Positions 42,942-52,885 are shown, counted from the stretch's first letter. The stretch is DNA of 64,000 nt from JAVVHH01 sp963835135 (GCA_963835135.1 CAWIEF010000005.1:930001-994000), one strand, 5' to 3'. The notes: generated from the sequence alone by a model not told the origin. Numbers and translations are program-made.

Positions 42942-43736
42942 GTGCTACTCGGTCTGAAGGTCACGGTGGTGCTTCCCGCCTACAATGCGTTTGCAACATT
43001 GGAACGGACCGTTGCCGAGATCCCCGTGGACGTCGTCGACGACATCATCCTGACCGACGATCATAGCCGCGACGCCACGGCCGAGTTGTCGCGCCGCCTC
43101 GGCCTGTACACCATCCGGCACGACCATAACCGCGGCTACGGCGGCAACCAGAAGACCTGTTATGCCGCCGCACTGGCGCGGGGCGCCGATATCGTGGTCA
43201 TGCTGCATCCAGACTACCAATATTCACCCAAGCTGGTGACGGCGATGGCATCGATGATTGCGAGCGGGCATTACGACGTGGTGCTCGGGTCGCGGATCTT
43301 GGGCCGGGGTGCGCTGGCGGGTGGAATGCCACTCTATAAATATGTTGCGAACCGGGGGCTGACGTTCGTCGAGAACGTGCTCGCAGGGCATAAGCTGTCG
43401 GAATACCATACGGGCTACCGGGCCTGGAGCCGGACCGCGTTGCAGCAGCTACCGTTGCTGCGCTGCTCGGACGATTTCGTGTTCGACAACCAGATGCTCG
43501 CCCAGGCCATTCGGTTCGGGCTGAACATCGGCGAAATCTCCTGCCCGACCCGCTATTTTGCCGAGGCGTCCAGCATCAACTTTCGCCGGAGCTGCATTTA
43601 CGGGCTCGGCGTGCTGAGCACGGCCGGCAAATGCTTCCTCGACCGCGCCGGCATCGCCCGTTCGGCGCTGTTCGGCAAAGGCGAGTCGGGCCGGCTGGAG
43701 ACGCAGGCGCAGTTCGAGGAGATGCATCGAGCGTGA
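42942..43736 (+). CDS. Family 2 glycosyltransferase
   Basis: GT-A fold enzyme of 264 residues resembling polyprenyl-phosphate glycosyltransferases. VVLPAYNAFATLERTV, DDIILTDDHSRDATAE and the DxD-like MLHPDYQYSPK are in order; HTGYRAWSR follows. I choose GTG 42942, preceded by AAGGTGGGG; readings from 42819 run through the preceding gene. It ends in a GTGA overlap with the VTT-domain gene. Confidence 0.88.
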   Translation: MLLGLKVTVVLPAYNAFATLERTVAEIPVDVVDDIILTDDHSRDATAELSRRLGLYTIRHDHNRGYGGNQKTCYAAALARGADIVVMLHPDYQYSPKLVTAMASMIASGHYDVVLGSRILGRGALAGGMPLYKYVANRGLTFVENVLAGHKLSEYHTGYRAWSRTALQQLPLLRCSDDFVFDNQMLAQAIRFGLNIGEISCPTRYFAEASSINFRRSCIYGLGVLSTAGKCFLDRAGIARSALFGKGESGRLETQAQFEEMHRA

Positions 43737-44464
43737 GTCCAGCCGCCGGAACGAGGCAGAGGCTGGCGCTCGCACTCGGGGCGGTGTTGGCGGTCACACT
43801 GATCGGCGCCTTGGTCCTGTCCCGATTTGGCCTGTCGGTCGCGGCTGACTGGTCACAGAGCTTGACGCACTGGGCCCGAGAGGCGGGACCCGGCGGTTGG
43901 CTGGTGTTCATGCTGGCGCAAACCGGCATCGCGATGGTCGGCTTGGTTCCGGCCTCCTTGCTGGGGATCGCCGCCGGAGGCGTATACGGCGTGGTGCTCG
44001 GCTTCGTGCTCGCGGCAACCGGAACGCTGGTTGGCGGCTGGATGTCGTTCATGTTGGCGCGCTCGCTGCTGCGTCCTTGGGTCGAGCGCCTGCTGGCGCG
44101 CCGCGGTCCAAGCCGCTTGGCCCGGCTCGATGCGGCGGTCACCCGCGACGGCTGGCGGTTCGTCTGCTTGCTGCGGGTCTCGCCGATCATGCCGTTCGCG
44201 ATCACGAGCTACACGTTGGGGCTGACCGAGATTTCCGGGCGGGATTATCTGTTGGGGACCTTGGCCTCGCTCCCTGCCTTGGCCGGCTATGTATCGGTGG
44301 GCGCGTTGGCGCAGTATGGCCTGCGGACGGCGAATGGCACCGCGCAGCTGGGTGCGTTCGGCTATGCGTTGCTGGCCGCCGGCGTGGCGGCAACGGCTTT
44401 GCTGATCTTCCGCAGCGGAACGTTGCTGTCGCGCTGCGGATTGTTGACGGTGCGTACCCGCTAA
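43733..44464 (+). CDS. VTT-domain (TVP38/TMEM64, DedA-like) membrane protein
   Basis: Product of 243 residues. The VTT core has VPASLLGIAAGGVYGVVLG, then GTLVGGWMSFMLARSLLRPWVERLL and LLRVSPIMPFAITSYTLGLT. Members act as lipid scramblases or undecaprenyl-phosphate flippases. Starting from a GTG overlapping the GT2 stop, it probably works with that enzyme in polyprenyl-linked sugar export. Confidence 0.85.
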   Translation: MSPAAGTRQRLALALGAVLAVTLIGALVLSRFGLSVAADWSQSLTHWAREAGPGGWLVFMLAQTGIAMVGLVPASLLGIAAGGVYGVVLGFVLAATGTLVGGWMSFMLARSLLRPWVERLLARRGPSRLARLDAAVTRDGWRFVCLLRVSPIMPFAITSYTLGLTEISGRDYLLGTLASLPALAGYVSVGALAQYGLRTANGTAQLGAFGYALLAAGVAATALLIFRSGTLLSRCGLLTVRTR

Positions 44465-44567
44465 AGCGTTTGCCGGATGTGGCTAGCTTGCTGTGCTGCG
44501 CGGCAAATCTGGCCTGGTAGCGCCTGGCTTCCTAGTCTTGGCCGCCTCGTTCGGTTAGAGGACAGGA

Positions 44568-46274
44568 ATGATCATCGTGGATAGTATAATCCGTTCGTTG
44601 ACCGTATCGAGAAGACGCTCGGTCTTAGTGGCGTTCGCCGCCTTGATCGGAGCGACCTACTTCCTTGCGACGTTCGATCTGCCATTCATCATCGGCCGGG
44701 GCCCGTTTTGGGCTTTCCCTGTCGGCCCGTGGCTCCAGGACTCAACGGACACTCAGAACAGCGTAGACGTCCTCGATTTCCTCGTTGGCTTTACAGGACT
44801 GGTCAATTCCCCTTGGACGCTTCCGTTATTGTTTGTGCCCGCGATCGGGGCACCACAGGGAACAAACGTTGTTTTTCTCGACGTGATTCCCGGCGTGGCG
44901 TTGATTGGCCGCGTCGTTTCAAATGTTATGGGGGTCGTCGTGCTTCCATATGGTGTCTGGGTAGGGGCCTGCTTTATCTTATCGCCTATATCGGCGTCCC
45001 TCCTACTGGCTGAAGCGGGGCAGGCATCGCTGTTGGCGTCAGCATCGGCTGCCGTCTTCGCCGTCTCCGCGCCGACGTTGCTGCATCGATTTCCTCATCT
45101 GCCACTTATGGCTCATTTCTTGTTGATTGGGGCACTTTGGCTGTATTGCATCGATAAGCGATCATTAGTGTCCTGGAAGCGCTTGATGCGGTGGGCGGGC
45201 TGGTTATTGATGACCGTTTTAACCAACCCGTATCTGTTGGCGATGGTGGGTATCATCTACGCTGCCAGTCTCGTGCGTTACGTGGCGGGTCAAGGTCTGC
45301 GGTCCCGATGGCTCGAGCCAATGGTCATCGCCGTGGAACTTATCGCGGCGATGTTCGCGGTCGGGTATCTCGGCACTGGTCAATCGTTTTCCGGAGAAGG
45401 CTTCGGAAAGTATTCGATGAATCTGGTTTCTCCTATCGTCCCGCAACGTAGCGGCCTGTTCCCGCAATGGCAGTCCATTGTCGACGCGACCGGCGGACAA
45501 TACGAAGGTTTTTCGTATCTTGGCGTCGGCGGCATTGCTCTTACAGCCTCTGCATTGCTGATCAATGCGCGCAGCCTTTGGAGATGGCTGATCCGCAACC
45601 CTGAACTGGCAGCGGCTCTATTCTTCTTGACATTGTATGCACTCTCCACGGCGGTATTTGCTGGTTCTTACGAACTGCTACGCATCAACATCGGTTGGAA
45701 GCTCAACCGGCTCGCGAATATCTACCGATCCTCTGGCAGGATGTTCTGGCCTGTCTATTACGCGGTGCTTTTCGGATCACTGTTATTAGTTTTGCGGCGA
45801 TTGTCGTCGAGGTGGCAGGTTGCGATTGTAGGCCTTTGCTGCCTCCTGCAGCTCCTTGATGCCGAACCGCTAAGAGCGCGCCTAACGAAGCTGACTGATC
45901 ATGGCGGACAGCCCTGGCTAGATACTGAGATCCTATCAAGTCGAATTAGCCGCGCTCACATCGTGAATGTATTTCCAACTTTCTTTTGCTCCGACGATCA
46001 TGAACGAGAGGTCGACATGGAAATACAGTTGGCCGCCATTCGACAAAAGAAGAGTTTCAACGTCGCATACAATCCGCGTCTCCATCCAGATTGCCAGGCC
46101 GAAGAGCATGCCATGATGGCTGGCCCTTGGAGTCCGGACACTCTGTATGTTTTTCTAAATGGGAGTTCGAGATTGCCTGCTAATTGGGTTCCTCCAAACC
46201 TCGCTTGTGAGGCGTTCGCAGAGGGACGATGGTGTCTCGGCAACCCGGCTAGTCGTGTCACCCGACCTGAGTGA
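44568..46274 (+). CDS. Polytopic membrane protein, DUF6311-like
   Basis: Product of 568 residues with about eleven membrane helices in the first 440 residues and a soluble C-terminal part. LDFLVGFTGLVNSPWTLPLLF, LLHRFPHLPLMAHFLLIGALW and YLGVGGIAL suggest the DUF6311/GT-C-like group of glycan-related membrane proteins; this is recognition by pattern only. Base composition is plainly more AT-rich than the neighbours (more TTA, ATA, TAT and ATT codons), which suggests acquisition. It converges with the pseudogene that follows. Confidence 0.75.
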   Translation: MIIVDSIIRSLTVSRRRSVLVAFAALIGATYFLATFDLPFIIGRGPFWAFPVGPWLQDSTDTQNSVDVLDFLVGFTGLVNSPWTLPLLFVPAIGAPQGTNVVFLDVIPGVALIGRVVSNVMGVVVLPYGVWVGACFILSPISASLLLAEAGQASLLASASAAVFAVSAPTLLHRFPHLPLMAHFLLIGALWLYCIDKRSLVSWKRLMRWAGWLLMTVLTNPYLLAMVGIIYAASLVRYVAGQGLRSRWLEPMVIAVELIAAMFAVGYLGTGQSFSGEGFGKYSMNLVSPIVPQRSGLFPQWQSIVDATGGQYEGFSYLGVGGIALTASALLINARSLWRWLIRNPELAAALFFLTLYALSTAVFAGSYELLRINIGWKLNRLANIYRSSGRMFWPVYYAVLFGSLLLVLRRLSSRWQVAIVGLCCLLQLLDAEPLRARLTKLTDHGGQPWLDTEILSSRISRAHIVNVFPTFFCSDDHEREVDMEIQLAAIRQKKSFNVAYNPRLHPDCQAEEHAMMAGPWSPDTLYVFLNGSSRLPANWVPPNLACEAFAEGRWCLGNPASRVTRPE

Positions 46275-46330
46275 CCCCGGTCATCTCTACGACATTTCGT
46301 TACGCTCACGAGAGTATCGAGTGATCGACG

Positions 46331-47654
46331 TCATTCAAGCGCCCAAACTGGGGTCTGCGACGAAAGAGCATCAGTGTTGCAAGCAGAGACGGTTATGATG
46401 ACCCACCAGCATATCTCATGCATGAACCAGTGCAGGAAGCCGAAAGCGTCGCGATCGAGCGCGTAGTCGGTCGTCAGTCCAAGTGCGATGGACACCCATT
46501 CGATCGTTAATACCCAGGCTACAAGAACCATAGCGTAGAGCACGGACCGAACGCCTCGCGCAGTAGCCGGTGGAAGCGTCCGCCGCAGCTCTAACAATCC
46601 CGGCAATAATAGGATCAGGAAGATGGCCCGATAACCGACGCTCTGTCCGGCAAAGAAGCAGCCGCAAAGTAGTGTTGCGCCGACTAACATGAGAGCACGG
46701 GGCCGTGCTGGGAGCGAAGCGACGGCGTTTCGCACGCCAGGCCCGAAAAGCCAGCATACCTGCGGCGAGCCAGGCGGCTGCGGCCAGGCCGACATAAGTT
46801 GGCAAGCTAATCCATGTAAATGCCGCAGGACTCGACGGAACCGGGTTCGGTCAGGCTTTAATGTAGCCAACCAGAACAGGCAGGCCGAACGGCAGATTAA
46901 CTGCGCCGAACAGATCGGTGAAGTAGGAGCCAGTCGGGAATGTTGCGTGCTGCTGCAATCCAACTCACGATCTACTGCGAAAACCGCTCGCCGCCAATAT
47001 CAGAGTCGACGGCAGCCGCAATCGACAGCGATACGCGCGGGCGTTCGCGAAGCGCAAGTATTAGCAAGGCCAATGGATAGAATTTCAACATACCCGCGAG
47101 CAGAAACACGGCATAACCGAGCAAGCGAAGCGGTAGCGACCCGAGCCAAAGGTTACTGCCGATGACGGCGAGGACGAAAATGATCAGTGTCCACATTGGC
47201 ACGCTCAAAGGCGAACGCAGTCAGGCTCGATAGCGCGACGAGCAGTGTCAGGTCAAGCTCCCGAGTGCGTCGCGAGGCGGGAGCAAGGTCTGCGATGACC
47301 CAGAACAGCACTACCCAAGAGAACGCCGAACACGGCGACACCCGCCGGGTCGGTCGGCAGAAAGCTGAGGCGCAGCCAAAGCGGAGAATAGGACATCTTA
47401 TACATCGGCGCGATATCGTAACAAGGCGTCGCACTGTAGACGTCGATCCCGCGCGACCAACACTCCGCTGCTGCTGGGAAATATTCCCAGTCGATGAACG
47501 GATGCGGAAACGGATGCAGCATCCAAGCGGCTAAAAGAGATTGGTAGGCGTTCTGGTCGACGAAGAACAACAAGCCGAACAGGACCACTAACCCGATCCC
47601 GATGCCGGGCACGAGAAAGCGGCTGAAGGAAGGCCCGGCCTGATCCCCTGTCAC
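46331..47654 (-). pseudogene. Decayed GT87/DUF2029-like membrane glycosyltransferase
   Basis: Pieces of one polytopic protein are spread over all minus-strand frames. The start is a GTG at 47654 overlapping the stop of the transketolase-like gene (GTGA). Pieces in order: GIGIGLVVLFGLLFFVDQN to AVFGVLLG; VVLFWVIADLAPASRRTREL to FERANVD; TLIIFVLAVIGSNLWLG to LALLILALRERPR; FGAVNLPFGLPVLVGYIKA ending in a TGA; LPTYVGLAAAAWLAAGML; and ALMLVGATLLCGCFFAGQ to the end. At least five frame breaks lie near 47315, 47190, 46950, 46850 and 46710, plus the in-frame stop. The original was likely about 430 residues. Confidence 0.85.
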
Positions 47655-50020
47655 GCTACGAGCAGCGCCTGCGCGCAGGCGTCCAATATCGTTTCGACGT
47701 CCATGCCGTATTCGCGGTAGAGGTCCGGCAGGTCGCCGCTTTGGCCGAAGCGGTCGGGGCCGAGGGGGACGATGCGTTGGCCGCGGACTGCGCCCAGCCA
47801 GGAGTGGGCGGCGGGGTGGCCGTCCAGGATGGTCACCAGTGCCGCGTTCGGGGCAAGCGGGGATAGGATGCGCTCGATGTGCGAGACCGCCGTATCGCCG
47901 GAGCGACGCGCGCGGGTGGCGCCGAGCCAGCCGGCGTGGAGGCGGTCCGGGCTCGTAATGGCCAGCAAACCGGCGTCGGGGACCTCGTCGCGCAACTCGG
48001 CGAAGGCGGCCTCGGCCTCCGGCGCGACCGGGCCCTGGTAGGCGATTGCGAGCGGCGCGCCCGGGGCAGGCGGCACGACCCAATGGGCGCCGGCGATGAC
48101 GGCAGCCGGGTCGAGCGCGCGGTCGGGCTGTTGAAGCTGCCGGGTCGAGAGGCGGAGCCACACGGCCGACCCATCCGGACGCTGCATGAAATGCAGCCCG
48201 TGGCGCAGCAGGATCGCCAACTCGTCCACGTAGGCCGGCTCGTAGCTGGCCAGGCGGTCGGCGGCCATGCCGATCAACGGCGTGTTCAGGCTCTGATGTT
48301 GCCCGCCCTCCGGCGCCAGGCTCAAGCCGCTGGGGGTGGAGACCAGCAGGAAGCGCGCGTCTTGGTAGCAGGCGTAGATCAACGCATCCAGGCCGCGGTT
48401 GACGAACGGGTCATACACCGTCCCGATCGGCAGCACCCGCGCGCCGGTCAGGCTATGCTGCAGCCCGGCCGCGCCCAGCAGCAGGAACAGGTTCTGCTCG
48501 GCGATCCCCAACTCGATGTGCTGGCCGGTCGGAGACATGCCCCAGCGCTGGGCGCTGGCGAGCTTGGCGTCGCGGAACACGTCATTGCGGGTATGCCGGT
48601 CGAACACGCCGCGGCGGTTCACCCACGGGCCCAGGTTGGTCGAGACGGTGACGTCCGGGCTGGTGGTCACGATGTGGTTGGCGAGTTGCGCGCACTGGCC
48701 TTCGCCACGGCCGATCTCGGCGAGGATGTCGCCGAAGCCCTGCTGCGTGCTGTATTTCCGACCCGCCGATTTCGGGCCCGGCAGCGTGTCCGGCACCGGC
48801 ACGATGGCCGCATCCAAGGTGCGTCCGCCCGGCGTCAGCGTCGCGGCGAACGGGGCACGATCGATCACGGCCTGGAACTCGGCGGCCGACAGGTCGAGCC
48901 CCTCGGCGATGTCCCACTCATGCCCGGGCCGGATCCGCATCAGCTCGCGAAAGCCGTCCATCTGGTCCCGGGTCATCATGCCCGAGTGGTTGTCCTTGTG
49001 GCCGGCGAAGGGCAGGCCCATGCCCTTGATCGTATAGGCGATGAAGCAGGTCGGCTGGTCGCCCTCGGCGTCGGCCTGGCGGAAACATTCGATCAGGTAG
49101 TCGACGTCGTGGCCGCCGAGATTGGTCATCAGCGCGGCCAGCTCGTCGTCGGTCAGCGGGTCGAGGATGGAGCGCACGGCGCCGTCGCGGCCGAGGTCGC
49201 TGAGCAGCGCGTTGCGCCAGGCCGCGCCGCCCTGGAAGGTCAGCGCCGAGTAGAGGCTGTTGGGGCAATCGTCGATCCAGCGGCGCAGCGCCTCGCCGCC
49301 GTCGCGCTCGAACGCGGCCTGTAGCGTGCGGCCGTATTTCAGCGTGACGACGTTCCAGCCCATGTCGCGGAACAGGCCCTCGATGCGGCCGAACAGCCGG
49401 TCCGGCACCACGCTGTCGAGGCTCTGGCGGTTGTAGTCGATCACCCACCAGACGTTGCGGACGTCATGCTTCCAGCCCTCGAGCAGGGCCTCGTAGATGT
49501 TGCCCTCGTCGAGCTCGGCGTCGCCGGCCAGCGCGATCTGGCGGCCCGGCGGCAGCCCGGCATCGAGCCCGTGCAGCCGGACGTAATCCTGCATCAATGC
49601 GGTGAAGCTCGTCAGCGCGACGCCGAGGCCGACCGAACCGGTCGAGAAATCGACCTCCGGCCCGTCCTTGGTGCGGCTCGGGTAGCTCTGCACGCCGCCC
49701 ATCTGGCGCAGCCCGGCCATCTTCTCCGGCGTCTGCCGCCCGAATAGCAGGTTGATGGCGTGGAACACCGGCCCGGCATGCGGCTTGACCGCGACCCGGT
49801 CCTGCGGCTTGAGGATCGAGAAGTACAGCGCGGTCATCACGCTGATGATGCTGGCGCAGCTCGCCTGGTGGCCGCCGACCTTGAGGCCGTCCCGGTTGGG
49901 GCGGATGTGGTTGGCGTTGTGGATCATCCATGACGAGAGCCACAGCAGCTTTCGCTCGACCTGCTTCAGGCCGGACAGCTCGTCCGGCGGCAGCCTGAGA
50001 ACCGGCGTCGGGGCGTTCAT
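47651..50020 (-). CDS. AceE-like (E1/transketolase) thiamine-diphosphate enzyme
   Basis: Product of 789 residues. The N-half has HQASCASIISVMTALYF, the ThDP-binding GDAELDEGNIYEALLEGW ending in WWVIDYNRQSLDS, and SFTALMQDYVR; the C-half has the pyrimidine domain with ELGIAEQNLFLLLGAAGL and QHQSLNTPLIG. It resembles the homodimeric pyruvate dehydrogenase E1 (AceE) more than classic transketolase, but it is about 100 residues shorter than AceE and has no E2/E3 beside it. Its ATG overlaps the malonyl-CoA decarboxylase stop, so the two are coupled. The true substrate is unknown. Confidence 0.8.
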   Translation of the reverse strand: MNAPTPVLRLPPDELSGLKQVERKLLWLSSWMIHNANHIRPNRDGLKVGGHQASCASIISVMTALYFSILKPQDRVAVKPHAGPVFHAINLLFGRQTPEKMAGLRQMGGVQSYPSRTKDGPEVDFSTGSVGLGVALTSFTALMQDYVRLHGLDAGLPPGRQIALAGDAELDEGNIYEALLEGWKHDVRNVWWVIDYNRQSLDSVVPDRLFGRIEGLFRDMGWNVVTLKYGRTLQAAFERDGGEALRRWIDDCPNSLYSALTFQGGAAWRNALLSDLGRDGAVRSILDPLTDDELAALMTNLGGHDVDYLIECFRQADAEGDQPTCFIAYTIKGMGLPFAGHKDNHSGMMTRDQMDGFRELMRIRPGHEWDIAEGLDLSAAEFQAVIDRAPFAATLTPGGRTLDAAIVPVPDTLPGPKSAGRKYSTQQGFGDILAEIGRGEGQCAQLANHIVTTSPDVTVSTNLGPWVNRRGVFDRHTRNDVFRDAKLASAQRWGMSPTGQHIELGIAEQNLFLLLGAAGLQHSLTGARVLPIGTVYDPFVNRGLDALIYACYQDARFLLVSTPSGLSLAPEGGQHQSLNTPLIGMAADRLASYEPAYVDELAILLRHGLHFMQRPDGSAVWLRLSTRQLQQPDRALDPAAVIAGAHWVVPPAPGAPLAIAYQGPVAPEAEAAFAELRDEVPDAGLLAITSPDRLHAGWLGATRARRSGDTAVSHIERILSPLAPNAALVTILDGHPAAHSWLGAVRGQRIVPLGPDRFGQSGDLPDLYREYGMDVETILDACAQALLVA

Positions 50021-51420
50021 GACCAGCCGCGCGCCAGCCGCCGCACGGCGGTGCTGGCGTTGCGGCGGCCGGCGCCGGCGTAGTCCTCGTGGTAGTCCTC
50101 GATCTTGGCCGGGTCGTAGAGGTAGTTGACCATCAGCGTGGCGCTCGCCTTGGCGCCTTTCTCGGATGTGTCGGCCAGCGCCATCAGACGCTCGACGCGG
50201 GCACCGTTGGAGAGGTGGAAATGCGCCACCGGGTCGAGCGCCCGCTTGCCGCGGCTCTCGTTGAGCAGGTAGCGCGCGGCAAGCCGGATCAGCACGGGCT
50301 CGGCGGCGCGGAACATGGTGGCGTCGCGGAACCAGCCGCGCTTGGTGATGATCGCCTTCAGCGCCGCGGCCCCACTCTCGGGGGCGGGACCATCGGCGGG
50401 CGCCGCCGTCCGCAGCGACGAGGACTCCTCCTCGCTGAGCAGATTGGGTTCGTCGGCGGCGAGCTTGGCGTCGAGCCAGCGGCGGAAGCCCGGGATCGGC
50501 GATAGCGTGGCGAACTGCTTGAGATTGCGGAACTCGTTGCCGAGCAGCTCGACGACGCGCTTGATGAGGAAATTGCCGAAGCTGATCCCGTTCAGGCCGC
50601 GCTGGCAGTTGCTGATCGAATAGAAAATGGCCGTGTCGGCCTGTTTCGGGTCCTGCAGCGGCGCCTTTTTGTCGAGCAGCATCTGCACGCTGCCGGCCAG
50701 GCCGCTCACCAGCGCGACCTCGACGAAGATCAGCGGCTCATTCGGCATGCGGGGGTGGAACAGCGCGTAGCAGCGGCGGTCGCTGTCCAGCCGGTTCTTG
50801 AGGTCGCTCCAGGAGCGGATCTCGTGCACCGCTTCGTAGCCGACCAGGCGCTCGAGCAGGACGGCCGGGCTGTTCCAGTCGATCCGCTCGAGCTGGAGGA
50901 AGCCGACGTCGAACCAGTTGTTGAGCAGGGAGCGCAGGTCGCTCTCGAGACCGGCGAGGTGCGGGTCATCGCCGGTCAGGTCTTGCAGCGTGGCGCGGAG
51001 ATCGACGAGGAACTTCATGCCGTCGGGGATGGTGGTGAACTGTGTGAGCAACTTGGCGCGCGGCGGTTCGAGCGCGCGGCGGAGCGCGACGGTGGCCTTG
51101 GCGCGCTCGCCGTCGTCGGGGGCGGCGAGGAGCGTGTCGTAGGCCTGGGCAATGGCGGCCGGGTCGTTGTCGAAGCTGGCGAGGTCCTGCAGGAAGCCGC
51201 GACGGCCCTTGTCGTTGAGGCCGAGATAGGTCTGCGCGAGCTTCGCGGCGCGATTGCGGGCGCTGATCTCGCCGCCGCGGGCGTTCAGGCAGGCGCGCAT
51301 CTGGGCGATGATGCTTTGGTCGTCATCGGGCACGGTCGAGGCCATGTCGCGCCACACGGTGGCGATGCGGCGGATGGCGCGATCGAAGAGGCCGATCGGG
51401 GCGGCGGCTGTCTCGCTCAT
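50017..51420 (-). CDS. Malonyl-CoA decarboxylase
   Basis: Converts malonyl-CoA to acetyl-CoA and CO2, 467 residues. The N-terminal helical domain is followed by a GNAT-like catalytic domain: IFYSISNCQRGLNGISFGNFLIK carries the catalytic Ser and DPVAHFHLSNGARVERL the catalytic His. No AMP-forming malonyl-CoA synthetase (matB) is next to it. Its stop overlaps the start of the AceE-like gene. Confidence 0.93.
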   Translation of the reverse strand: MSETAAAPIGLFDRAIRRIATVWRDMASTVPDDDQSIIAQMRACLNARGGEISARNRAAKLAQTYLGLNDKGRRGFLQDLASFDNDPAAIAQAYDTLLAAPDDGERAKATVALRRALEPPRAKLLTQFTTIPDGMKFLVDLRATLQDLTGDDPHLAGLESDLRSLLNNWFDVGFLQLERIDWNSPAVLLERLVGYEAVHEIRSWSDLKNRLDSDRRCYALFHPRMPNEPLIFVEVALVSGLAGSVQMLLDKKAPLQDPKQADTAIFYSISNCQRGLNGISFGNFLIKRVVELLGNEFRNLKQFATLSPIPGFRRWLDAKLAADEPNLLSEEESSSLRTAAPADGPAPESGAAALKAIITKRGWFRDATMFRAAEPVLIRLAARYLLNESRGKRALDPVAHFHLSNGARVERLMALADTSEKGAKASATLMVNYLYDPAKIEDYHEDYAGAGRRNASTAVRRLARGWS

Positions 51421-51451
51421 GGAAGGCTCCGAGGTCGGGCCCGACTATACC

Positions 51452-52857
51452 CTATGATCCTCGTTCGTGCAGGGCATCCGCAATGCTTTGCGGCAAATGA
51501 GCGGGCAAATCTTCGGCGATCAGCCCCGGACCGGCCAGAGCGCCCGCCCGCCCGTGAAGCCACACTCCCGCGCATGCGGCTTCCCACGCCGGGAGACCCT
51601 GGGCCAGCAACGCGCCGATCAGCCCGGCCAGCACGTCGCCTGACCCGGCCGTCGCCAGCCAGGGTGGTGCATTGTCGTTGATCGCCGCCCGTCCGTCCGG
51701 CGACGCGATGACCGTGTCGGCGCCCTTTAGCAGCACGACGGCGCCGATGCGGGCGGACGCGGCGCGGACGGCGGCCAGTTTGTCATCTCCGACCGGGCCG
51801 AACAAGCCGGCGAACTCGCCCGCGTGAGGCGTCAGAATGGTGGCGCCGCGCAGGGCGTTGGGCTCGCCGGCGAAGGCGCCGAGCGCGTCGGCGTCGGCCA
51901 CCACGTGTCGCCCGGCCTGGATGAGATGCGGCAGGGCGGCCCTGGCGCGGTCCCGGCCTAGGCCGGGACCGCAGACCCAGACCTGGCGGCGGGCATCCTC
52001 GAGCAGCGAGGGGACGTCCGCGTCACTCACGATCACGCCGGGGTCGCCGGTGCGGTAGAGGTCGCCGCCGGACTCGGCGGCGATGGTGACGAGCCCTGCC
52101 CCGCCGCGGCGGCAGCCTGCTGCTGCGAGCCGGGCGGCGCCGACCATCTGCGGCCCGCCGAGGATGGTGACGGCGCCGCGGGTGTATTTATGATCGGCAG
52201 CGCCAGGCGCGTCGAGCGGGAACAGGGCCGGAGTGTTGCGCCACGTGCGGCAGCCGGCGGCGTGGAGCGCGGCCTGCGGCAGGCCGATGTCGGCCAGCAC
52301 GGTTGGCCCGCACAGCGTGCGGCCGGGCAGCAGCAGATGGCCCGGCTTGAGCCGGGCGAACGTCACGGTCAGGTCGGCGCCACGCACCCGGCCCCTCGGC
52401 TGTCCGGTGCCACCGTCGAGCCCGCTCGGCACGTCGACGGCGAGCACGCGCCGGGCTGCGGCGAGGACGTGTGCGACAGCGTCGGGTAGGCTCTGGCGAA
52501 GACCGGCGCCGAAGATGGCGTCGATGACAAGGTCGGCCCGCGCCGCTTCGGCCGGGCTGAATTCGGCCGCGATGCGTGCCCCGTATCGGCGGGCCGGGTC
52601 GGAGATGGGCGACGGCCACTGGCCAGCCCTGCGCGGCCAGCAACGTGGGCGGCGACCCGGCCGTCGCCGCCATTGTTACCGGGCCCACAGAGAACCAGCG
52701 TCCGGCAAGGCCCGAACCGGCGCGCCGCACGCGCGATGGCGCGGCCGGCCGCCTGCATGAGGATGGCGACCGGAACAGCGGACGCCGCGTCGGCGCGGGC
52801 CATCTCGGCCGGGCTCAACAGCCATTCTTTGCCGGGACGCGGCGAGCGGTTATGCAC
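51452..52857 (-). pseudogene. nnr: Bifunctional NAD(P)HX epimerase/dehydratase, frame broken twice
   Basis: YjeF-type metabolite-repair protein, about 470 residues if intact. The start (ATG at 52857) and CGPGNNGGDGRVAAH are in one frame; QGWPVAVAHLRPGPP follows in a second; ARIAAEFSPAEAARADLVIDAIFGAGLRQSLP onward to VLAVDVPSGLDGG and the whole ADP-dependent dehydratase domain (HKYTRGAVTILGG, TPHAGEFAGLFG, NDNAPPWLATAGSGDVLAG) are in the third. Two +1 shifts, near 52635-52655 and 52580-52602, join them. Only the epimerase half is damaged; the dehydratase half is open from about 52600 and could be translated from GTG 52447. Confidence 0.82.
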
Positions 52858-52885
52858 GTCGAGGCATCAAAGGCGGAGTCGGGTG

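Noticed and set aside
44469..44507. Terminator after the VTT-domain gene (TTTGCCG/CGGCAAA)
   Set aside because: The loop is 25 bases and there is no U-tract.
47655..48161. Upstream half of a long minus ORF that ends in the decayed glycosyltransferase
   Set aside because: This part is a frame shadow of the AceE-like gene. The real start is the GTG at 47654.
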